This document shows, piece by piece, positions 55,126 through 64,000 of a stretch of 64,000 bases of DNA. The stretch is from Parietaria judaica. Taxonomy: Eukaryota; Streptophyta; Magnoliopsida; Rosales; Urticaceae. The position numbers were made by a program, and so were the translations under genes. Where the stretch lies: NCBI GenBank assembly GCA_954871525.1, contig OX940864.1, positions 2,722,001-2,786,000 on the forward strand, given 5' to 3'. Numbering within the stretch: position 1 is the stretch's first letter; every line of letters begins with the position of its first letter. The notes under the pieces were generated by a model. The model had not been told where the DNA came from, made no database searches, and saw only the letters and a list, made by a program, of their open reading frames with translations.

Positions 55126-56666
55126 ATGAGTACCATGAAATTTTGCCGCGAATGGTAATATCATCACTTCTCCTTCTTCGTAGCTACATGTATATATATA
55201 TATATATGTATATATGTGTGTGTGTGTATTTTGGTGAATTTGCTTAAACCCTAGAAGTTCACCATTGTTTGTGGTTGGTGGAAATTGTCAGCAACAACAT
55301 TCTGTATCCGAAAGAGGACAGGGAAAACAAGATTCTGCTCTACGCATGTCGTAACTGCGAGCACCAGGTTTCTCAGCCTCTCTAACTTCAAGCTCAATGT
55401 TCTTTCCTTTTTGCTTTTTGGTCCTTGCACTTTGCGATTACTCTAGTTTCTTCCACATTGCCAATCTTTTACCAGACTTTGACCCCGCAATTTAAGCTCG
55501 ATTAGTGTTCTTGCTCCTCTGGTTGGACATTAAACTGTATAATACTCCATTAATGAAGAAAAATCTGTTGAATATTGGAAAATGTTTAGTTATATCTCGA
55601 GAATACAAAGAGAAGTGCCCGATTTTCTTCGATTCCGAGTTGGTGGCTTGTGTACCCGTTGATTCAAATAAAATGGGTTTCGAGTTTGACTGGTTTTTGG
55701 ATCCCGTGAATATACAGGAGGTTTCGGAAAACAACTGTGTGTATAGAAACGAGATTCATCATTCGGTCGGGGAGCGAACTCAGGTGCTTCAAGACGTCGC
55801 TGCCGACCCGACTCTTCCTCGGACCAAGTCCGTGCGCTGTGCTCAGTGCAGCCATGGAGAAGCTGTGTTCTTTCAGGTCGATTTCTTGCTTTTCTTTCTA
55901 TCAGAAGTTACATTTGATCCCCCGATGATTTTCAACGTTTGCTTGCCACTAAGTGTAATAAACTGGTAGTTTAGTTGACTAAGAAGGGGTTAAACCGGGA
56001 CCTGGAACTGCCATTTGACGAATTTTCTCACGGTTCCAATTTTCCGAGAGTTCAAAATCTTGTACCGGTCCCAGTTTGTGTGGAAACCGAGTTTTCCGAG
56101 AACCACAAATTGTGAAATATACCAGGAGTTTCTCAGTTTTAAGCCAGTACATGACTGGTGAAAATGCCAGTTTAAAAATGTGCAATTCCGGAGATTAAAT
56201 TTCACTCCTAACTATATTCCGTTTATCTTTTCCGTGCTATGATTGAGAATTCGTGATACATATGCTCAATTATTCGTGATACATACGGTCAATTATGTTT
56301 CAAGGTTTGGTTAATTATTGTTATGGTTTGGATCATGGCCATTAAGCACTAATGTTCGGTCTATATCGGACCTTGAATCAATAAGAAGTATTCAGTTTTG
56401 AAAATTAGCTTGAGTTTTGTGATAGACACGGACACGGTGGAGAAAAGGGGTTTCAATGTTTTTGGACCCGTGGCGAGATTCCAAATTGGGTTCATAACTG
56501 ATGAGCCAATTTTATATCGTCCGCTCGGAGAATCTCTACTAATATTATTGTTAGTAACAGATTATCGCTTCGATTATTTGTGCAGGCAACGGCTCGAGGC
56601 GAGGAGGGTATGACGCTGTTCTTCGTTTGCTGCAATCCCAACTGTGGTTACAGGTGGAGAGACTGA
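55126..56666 (+). CDS. NRPB9: RNA polymerase subunit 9 (NRPB9)
   Basis: Four exons (55126-55154, 55292-55367, 55718-55876, 56586-56666) join to a 114-residue protein, the length of plant NRPB9. It is a small subunit of RNA polymerase II and related plant polymerases, acting in start-site choice, elongation and fidelity. The N-terminal zinc ribbon has C7, C10, C29 and C32 (FCREC, ACRNC). The linker holds [11 protein letters not shown]. The C-terminal TFIIS-like ribbon has C76 and C79 (CAQC), then [15 protein letters not shown]. All splice sites are GT-AG. Because exon 1 is only 29 bp and introns split the gene, single frames hide it. Intron 3 (709 bp) contains a hAT-like insertion. Confidence 0.95.
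55985..56208. mobile_element. hAT-like remnant in NRPB9 intron 3
   Basis: AGGGGTTAAACCGGG on the left and, reversed, TAGGAGTGAAATTTAATC on the right look like diverged inverted ends. The inside has ACCGGTCCC and CCGAG motifs like the element at 49629-50051. No clear target duplication is seen. Confidence 0.42.
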
Positions 56667-57703
56667 CTTCTGACGTTTCGGAAATAATACGCTCTTCTTC
56701 ATGACAAAACTCCGGTTTATTAATGCCATTTAGTTTACAAGACTTGTAAAAAAGAGAGTGATTACGGCCATCACCTTATATTACAAACTTAATTAGACTT
56801 AAATTCTAAAATGAGTTTCATTATTATATCATCCATAAAAAAATATGACTGCTTAAAAGAGTAAAAAGCTCATATTTATGATGATTCTTAGATTTGGAAT
56901 TTGAAAGTAGTCGGTGGATATTTAGTAGGTTTAAGAACAAAGAAAATGTCGATCATAAGGTAATTTGAATCATTAGAAAAAGATTACTCAAGTTTATTGT
57001 TTCTTATATTTTGTTTTTATTTTTTTTAATATTAGAAATCTTATGTGGGACTACTCGTACTTACACTACTACTACATTGCGGGATTCGATTTTATCGTTA
57101 ACATCAACTTTAGTCAGAACCATATCATATCTGAAATCTTTAGATTATTTTTGTTTCCAAATTTTGCCTATTTGGTACGTTTATTACATGTCATTTTGAA
57201 TTTTAATCCTGTGTAAAACAAACATGATCTGACTCTGTTACTCCGTTAGATGACTACTATCACAGTAATTTCCTTGTTACGAAGACAAATAGTAAACGAC
57301 ATTTTCAGTTGTAAACAGCAGAATGTAAGAAACGACATTGAAATTCTGATGGAAAAGTGCAGGCTACTATAACGATATATATCGTAAAACAAATTAATTA
57401 GAAATATTCTCTGAATTTATAAATTAAGGTTAGGTAGCGATTGAATTAATAGATTCGAGTTAAAACATGATCAAATCAAATATACGTCGCCACTTAAAAC
57501 TTTGCGGGGTAAAACTTAATATTATTTATGTCAATTTTTTTTTATATTAAAAAAATTTGCTACGAAAATAAATTGAAAATAATATAAGACATTTTTGTAT
57601 TTTTATCGCAAATGTTCCTATATATTATCAACAACGAACACACATAAAAAATAAAATATTCAATATTACTTTGAAGAATATAAAAATATGTATATTTGGT
57701 CTT
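56667..57703. other. Downstream of NRPB9, nothing recognised
   Basis: This is AT-rich DNA. Two AAACGACA octamers lie near 57294 and 57330. No gene is seen. Confidence 0.5.
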
Positions 57704-57711
57704 TTAGAGTA

Positions 57712-57973
57712 GGGAAACTTCATAAAATAAACCTCAATAGTCATACACCACAAATTCTATTATTAACCCACAAGTTTTCATAATTCTCAAAACAACATTT
57801 TTAAATTTTATGTACCGAAATACCCCTACAAAATGGACATATCGCGTCTTGAAAAATAGACAAGTTAGGGATATTTTGGTACATGAAATTTTAAAAGGTT
57901 ATTTTGAGAATTATAAAAATTTGGGGTTAGTAAAAGAAATATGTGGTGTATTGAGGATTATTTTAAGTTTTCC
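57712..57973. mobile_element. 262-bp foldback MITE
   Basis: The two halves are inverted repeats along almost their full length. The left half is GGGAAACTTCATAAAATAA..., and the right half, reversed, is GGAAAACTTAAAATAATCC.... Both contain CTCAAAA-TAACC and TGTACC-AAATA. A perfect 8-bp duplication TTAGAGTA flanks it (57704-57711 and 57974-57981). It could be hAT- or Mutator-type. Confidence 0.78.
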
Positions 57974-58181
57974 TTAGAGTATATCGCACTACATTTACCT
58001 GTTTCATGAAAATATCACACTGTTTTTTTGCCACCGACCCTTCTTGAAAAAATCAATAATTATTTATTTTCACACACACACTATATATATATATATATAT
58101 ATATTTATCCAAGTCTAACTATACTTGATAATTGATATCATATGATATGAGCGAATGGACCTTTTTAATAAAGAATTCATA

Positions 58182-58401
58182 TTTTTTTTTTTTTTAATTG
58201 GGTGGCACTATTGGCCAAGATTACATGTACTGATGTTATAAGATATTTGTCACGGTAAGAACAACCGACACAATTGGCCACAGGCACTATCGGCCAAGAT
58301 TACATATATTACGCAATTTCTGCATCTCAAGGAATTGAATCCAAGACCTCATAAAAAGTCTTATTGTAGTGGATTTACCAGTAGGCCAAGCAAGCTTGGT
58401 T
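58182..58401 (-). mobile_element. tRNA-derived-type SINE, copy 3
   Basis: On the minus strand it begins ACCAAGCTTGCTTGGCC, with A-box-like GGCCTACTGGTAAA and B-box-like GGATTCAATTCC. It ends CCACCCAATT plus A14. A perfect 14-bp target duplication, ATAAAGAATTCATA, flanks it (58168-58181 and 58402-58415). Confidence 0.85.
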
Positions 58402-58415
58402 ATAAAGAATTCATA

Positions 58416-60640
58416 CTTGGTACGTACATTATCATTGTATTCTTTTGAGTTTGGGCATGCTTACCGTTATCTTATCTTGAATGGTGAGAACACAAGTTGT
58501 GAATTTCTTCACCAAATATTATTTGAAAAGTGACGAAGAACCAGACAATAAAAACCGCATATGAAACTCGTCAGAATCGAATTTTTCACCATCAAATCAG
58601 AAACTCTCAAATACATCTAATGCAACAAATAATAAAAGAAAAAGAGAGAGAGAGACAAATTTACAGGAAAAAAAAGAACAACAAATAATAATAAAACGAG
58701 AAATAGAAAAATGAAAAATAAAAAAAGGAAACATCTCAAGTAAATGCTGAAAATCGTGCAATAAAGTCTCACATTACGAGAATTCCGTGATCTCCGTATT
58801 ATTTCATGGGGTCGCGGATAATTGCTTGGCATCAAAAGTATGTAAGAGTTCTCTTTATGTAGACAATTTTCTACATTTAGTCGGAAACAAACCACGATGA
58901 TCATATAATTAAATGATTAAGGAAAGGTTATCCCGAAACTTTATTTAAAAGCTTGTGATCGTGACAAGTTTGATTATAAGGTGTGTACTCTACATAGATA
59001 TATTTGAATGAAGGAAAAATTACTTGTCATGAAATTTAATTTAATTAAATTTATACTTAAAATGTAAATATTTTGTATTTAAAACAAAAAAAGAAAACTC
59101 CGCCAGTATACTATCCACGTAAAATTGGATCGGCATAATATTATTGATTTTTAAAATCTTATACCTAAATTTCAATAATATACCCATCGATTATTTGTAC
59201 ACATAAAAACGGACCGTCGGTGGTTCATGAGATTCAAGACATATATATGAGACCTAGAGTGAGAAATAATCGTTAAAGTTGGATGATTTTATATGATTTT
59301 TAGAGTATTGGAAAGAGAAAGAGAAGCATATAACATATATTACTTGTTTATACATAAAAGTAAAAAAGGTGACATTTCAAAAAATGCTTTATCATTGTTT
59401 TCAAGTTGAGCAGAGAAGAGATGATTAAGATTATGGTAAAAAAACGCGTTAAGGGATTCGCCGACAGCTTTTTTAATTATGATATTATATGAGAATATAA
59501 TAATCATATATACCTTAATAAAACTTAATAACATAAAACATTAAAAAAAAATGTGGTTGTTCCGGTGTATGTACTATGTAGTACTAGAGAATCTTAACTG
59601 ATCCTATTGCAATCAAAATAAATTTATAATGGTATATTTTTAAAGTTTTAATTGTGTAAATATTCAAAATTATAAAATTCGCTTTCTATTCCATGCCGCA
59701 TATATCATTTACACATATATTAGGAATACGGTCGAGAGAGACTCACATATGATATATATGTAAGTATAGGTTGTTAGAAATTAATGAGTCTATAACTTTT
59801 AAATTTTAACACAAATTTTCGTATATAAATAACTCAACATTAACATAGACACATAGGATAAAATCAATCAATAACACAAGTTTCACGATTTTCGGTATTA
59901 TTCGACAATAAGTTGCGTTCAACAATTTTAAGTATTCTTATCGCAATTTGTCCGTTTTATACTTTTGTGTGATTGATTAGTCATTATAGCAGTGCTCTTG
60001 GCGCATAAACATAGTTGTTCATTGTCTTGACTTTTCGTTTCCAAAATTGTTTGTAGCAAACTAATCATAGTGACTTTGGAATTGAAAGATATGCGAATAT
60101 TACAGAATAACAGCTATTTTATCTTTTTATATAATATTACTACATAATTAATTATGATAATGATAATAATAATATTAAGTATATCAACCTATAATTGTTG
60201 GTGCAAGTGGGGCTAGCCAAAGCCATTGAAATGCAGGCATGGTGTTACATCTCTATGTTTAAAATAAAATAAATCTAATTGTAAGTTAAATAAATTAAAA
60301 CGTGTCTTTGAACTTTAGTAAGAACATTAATGATTAAGTGACTATTTGATCATATGCCTTCTTTCAATTATTCAAAACAAGGCTTATGGAGTCAAATCTA
60401 AATAATTTTACGTGGTTTATTCTTATTTTTTGTATATGATTTCACTTTTGAAGCTGAATAATGAGTGCCAAGATTGCTATTGAAAAAAGATGAAATTTTA
60501 TCCAGATAATCTGCTGCTTAAGTAATTCAACTTATTTTGTTAAGTTATTTAAAAAAAATGATTTGGTTCCTTTTAAATTATGGGGTAGATTGTTTAAAAA
60601 ACTTTAAAAGTCTTTTGTTTCTTGAAAATTATTTATCTTA
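58416..60640. other. AT-rich intergenic, nothing recognised
   Basis: Minus-strand frames of 95 and 64 codons (58617-58904 and 59340-59534) have low-complexity Phe/Leu- or Asn-rich translations and no recognised domain. No gene is called. Confidence 0.5.
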
Positions 60641-60649
60641 GATATTAGA

Positions 60650-61219
60650 GTTGTTGATGCTTTGACTAGTTTTAGTGATAATAACACAGCCATAGAAACA
60701 TAGCGGCTGTTGGAGTGGTTGCCCGTGACTCTATGGGTATCGTCAAGTGGATGTGGCGTCGTCAAATTGCAGCCTCCTCGGCAATTGAAGCGGAACTCCT
60801 CGCCATTCAATGGCTCTCTTTCTTGCGAAGTTCAGAAACTTGAAAGACATCATTATTGAGGAGGACAACAAAGTCATTCTCGATAATTTGGCGACTGGCT
60901 CAGATTGTCCGAACTGGGTTTGGACCCCCTTATTCGAAAACGTTATATCTCTTTCTAAGTTTTTTTCTTTCGTTCAATTTCATTGGATCCCTCGAAACAC
61001 TAATTTTGTCGCTCATCACTTATGTAGTTGGGCTTGTAATTAATAGTGTTCGTTTTGAGTTTTGCTCTTTTGAGGATTCTCTGGCCTCTGTCCGAGAAGC
61101 TTTGTCTGATGAATTTGAATGATAGTCTTTGGGCGCTCTTTCCTCGCCCGAGTCGCACCCGTTCGGGGGATTCGGAGAGGTTTCAACGAGGCCCTTCCAT
61201 TTTTCAAAAAAAAAAACAC
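60650..61219 (+). mobile_element. 5'-truncated LINE tail
   Basis: A broken RNase H region is followed by a 3' UTR and an A-rich tail (about 61207-61219), consistent with the 3' end of an L1-type plant LINE. The 3' UTR has GAGTCGCACCC and TTTCAACGAGGC. A closely similar string occurs behind pol of the Tat element (7835-7875). The exact 5' end and target duplication are not visible. Confidence 0.6.
60710..61043 (+). pseudogene. LINE RNase H domain (RVT_3-like), frameshifted
   Basis: The first part reads AAVGVVARDSMGIV and AIEAELLAIQ in one frame. The second reads LKDIIIEEDNKVILDNL and HWIPRNTNFVAHHL in another. One base is missing at about 60809. A further frame break lies near 60700, before AAVGVV. 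This is the RNase H fold usual at the end of plant LINE ORF2, with visible acidic positions in EAELLAI and EEDNK. Confidence 0.68.
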
Positions 61220-63051
61220 AGGTCAATAAATTCGCATTTGAATTTCATTTTCCATTTTAACAAAATAATATTTTTTACACGTCTCATTGATTTCTTTTTA
61301 AGCTTTTTGTTTTTATACATATTATTTCGAATTTATATTCTTATTATAGCTCGAAAAATTAGCTGAGATTCAGATTGTTAGGCAGGATTTCGAACTCCTA
61401 TTGTTTTGGTTTAATATAAACTGTTGCGCTGTCATAGTCAACGAGTGCACGCCTGAGTAGCAATGTACCACACAATCCTATCAATCTTGTCGTACAAAGC
61501 TCGATACGTAAGTACGTTTGCATGTGAAGATATATACACGAACTGTCGTGTAATTTTGCGTGGCTGAGCATGATAAATATGGAGTCAATATTCCATGATA
61601 AATTAATGGTCAATATCAGATGTTAATATAGTCAGAGTTTTTAAACTACAATTTTATTTTGAGTTTCTTTTCATATAAATAAAGATTAATTAGTTTTAGT
61701 TACAGAGATAACCAGATCGTGAGAGAGGAAAATAGATATTAATGTGAGAGAAGTAAAAAGAGGAATAGAAGTGAGAAAGAGGGATTGTGTATGATCAATT
61801 GTAATTTTTCTTAGTTATTTAATAAATTTTTCGTGAGTATTGAGAGGATTTTTGAGTTTGGTTATTGATTGTTTAAGTAGAATCCGCAATAACAAGTGAA
61901 AAGAGCTTTTGGTAATAACAATTTAGACGTAGTATATGCCATATACATGAATGAGTTTGTGAGTTTAATTCCACACTTTATAAACCCGATTAGCTTGGCT
62001 CGGCCGGGAAGCTCATGAACTAAAGAGAGTCAAATAAGTTATGGGACTTTAGAAACAAGTTAAAGATTAGTTTTAGTTTTCTTATTAGTTAATAAAGTTG
62101 AGTAGTTTTAAATTGTTTTAATTATTATATATATTTTTCTTATACTACTTTATTTGCAATTTTATTAAACTTCATATTGTTTTATTCGACTACTTTTCGC
62201 TCAGAGAAAGCTTTTTCCTTCTCCAAACTTAATCTTCTATCTTCTCTTGTTCGATTCACTTTGTATTTTGGTGCATATATCAATTTTTTAAATCAAACAA
62301 AGTTGATACGTAAAGAACCACAATACCCTAAAATACTAGACAAGCCACGTGAATTAAGGAATAATATTATCTATCTAGAGTATAGAGTATAGACTATGAA
62401 TGATGATTATTATTATTGTTTGTGATATTATGATTAATTTGAATTACACTATTGGGAAATTTAAGAAAAAGTATTATATCTAATTTTAGAGTTGGAGTTT
62501 AGAAAAGGATAATATTCTACTATACATCCAACATGAACATGATTATATTTATAATTATATCTATATTTCGTTTTCCTAAAGAAAAAAAGAGAATATCTCC
62601 AAATTCTAGAGTCTCTCTCTTCTAGATAGAGAATATCAGGGTACAGACTATAGAGACATTGAGAGAGAGAGACTCAACCACAACAATATAATAATAATAA
62701 TAAAAAATTATGTCCTAAGTTCTCAATTTTATTTTTATCGTGATAATTTTTTTTTAAAAGTCCTGCCGAAAATTCAAAAATTTCTTATGAAAATCATTGT
62801 TTTGGTTTTTGAAAGTTTTTCCACGATAAAATGAAATTTGAAATATGTCTCATATAAAAAGGTATTTTATGGTATTTTTACCACAATTATCCTTATTATA
62901 GTATTACTATCTTGTTTTTTGGTTTGAAAGTGATTCATAAGCGTCTTATTATATCATCTAATTAAATTTGAGGACTTTGTATCACGTATAGTACTTATTG
63001 ATGGTTCAAAGTTATTAATAAGTTATTATTATAATATATATATATTGTAAA
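61220..63051. other. AT-rich intergenic, nothing recognised
   Basis: Only short frames and simple repeats are seen, such as GAGAGA near 62660. Confidence 0.5.
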
Positions 63052-63534
63052 TGTTAGCTTAAGTTCTACTTAATTTAGCTCGTTGGGTCAAAGAAAGACC
63101 AGGTTGACCAGACCACGTCGACCAGGTACTATTACTGGGTCCTAGACGACCTGGTTCTAAGGGAGCATATTACGAAAAGTAAGTCATGACGAATTTAAAA
63201 CTTAGAACCATGAGACGTGGTTTAAAAGACTGACACAAAAGAGACAAACGATATTTTTGGACAAAATGTGAAGAGACTATCAACCCCTCTATTTGTGTGT
63301 ACTTATAAGAGTAGTTTCTTTAATTTTTTATGGATTTGATTTGCTTTTATTTCATTACTAGTGTGACTAGTATAAATATTAAATGGTCTTGTAGTTTATG
63401 TGTGAAGTTTGGAACCCTAATTTGTAACTTGCAATATTTTTTAATACAGAGAAAATATTCTCCGAGAACTCATTATCTTTCCTTCCTTTTTGCTCTTGTG
63501 TCTTTGGTTCAACGATCCATTATCTGGATCAACA
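63052..63534 (+). mobile_element. Possible old solo LTR
   Basis: TGTTAGCTTAAGTTC at the left and TGGATCAACA at the right resemble the ends of the solo LTR at 40159-40704. A TATAAATATT box lies near 63370. No matching 5-bp duplication is seen, so this is tentative. Confidence 0.33.
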
Positions 63535-64000
63535 TCATATTAATTTACTCTAACAAAGTTAAAGTACTAGTCCATTTAAGACATTGACTGATCAAAATTT
63601 TCATCTAAATTATATGGTTGCATGATAATTAAAATTTTATTCTAGTTGTATAAAGATAAAAGATATTCAAAATGTACATATAATATATATAATAACATAT
63701 CATTATATTTAACAAGATCAATAATTAAAAAAATCTTTATTTAATTACTTATTTTAAATAGAATATGTATCGAAAGAGTTGTAAAAATATAATTCAGTAA
63801 TTTACAATAAAAGAACAATTATCTATAGTTTTGAGAATATAACTCAATATTATGCGAGAAGCTAAAAGTAACCATTATACGCAAAATTAAAGTAGCTACA
63901 AAAATATGTTTATGGCGGGATTATATTTTTATAGTGTTAATTATTTAATTCATGTAGAAAAATTCGATTTTAGGTGTGCATATGTAAACAATATGGATTT
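63535..64000. other. AT-rich end of the window
   Basis: No gene or repeat is recognised. Confidence 0.5.

Noticed and set aside
55505..55969. 154-codon plus-strand frame
   Set aside because: It joins NRPB9 exon 3 with parts of introns 2 and 3; splice sites and conserved zinc ribbons support the four-exon model.
63330..63587. 85-codon plus-strand frame
   Set aside because: Low-complexity AT-rich translation crossing the end of a possible solo LTR, with no domain.

Overview
The window is nuclear DNA of a flowering plant, most likely a eudicot. Its genes carry GT-AG introns, and several encode plant-specific proteins: a plastid pyruvate dehydrogenase E1-alpha, a PADRE/DUF4228 protein and an NHL/LEA-2 protein. 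Intergenic DNA is very AT-rich and full of plant transposon families. I cannot name the species. All exon models here come from reading frames and splice sites by eye, without alignment or transcript data.

Layout. (1) 925-13267 is one nearly intact 12.3-kb Ty3/Gypsy retrotransposon of the Tat type, with two LTRs differing only by one base in a poly-A run and a 5-bp target duplication. It holds gag-protease, an RT/dual RNase H/integrase frame in the same phase behind a single TAG, a 64-bp tandem array, and an antisense gene with an intron. (2) 13.4-27.6 kb holds host genes: an NHL/LEA-2 protein (-), COG4 (+), plastid PDH E1-alpha (-) and ribosomal stalk protein P1 (-). A MITE, a SINE and a 969-bp hAT-type element lie between them. 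(3) 28.5-34.8 kb is gene-free: a solo LTR with a target duplication, a non-autonomous DNA element, and a SINE. (4) 35.4-41.7 kb holds a six-exon RRM RNA-binding protein gene, a 971-bp foldback element with a 9-bp target duplication, a second solo LTR, and a possible unrecognised 50-residue protein gene (-) with a housekeeping-type promoter. (5) 43.2-47.7 kb is a Mutator-like element (MULE). It carries the N-terminal piece of a transposase and a decayed six-exon DUF1985 (Ulp1-associated) gene. (6) 49.6-58.4 kb holds hAT-type elements, a DUF4228/PADRE protein gene, an NRPB9 RNA polymerase subunit gene and a third SINE copy. (7) 58.4-64 kb is AT-rich with a 5'-truncated LINE tail and a possible old solo LTR.

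The host genes are unrelated and single: Golgi tethering, plastid acetyl-CoA supply, translation, transcription, RNA binding, and two stress/defence-type families. The most unusual material is in the transposons. The Tat element combines a TAG-CAG-CTA gag-pol junction, which fits the TMV-type readthrough consensus, with an antisense spliced gene. The MULE carries a host-type gene. The foldback element and the three-copy SINE family have clean or recognisable target duplications. A small host gene at 40756-41222 may be undescribed or newly broken.
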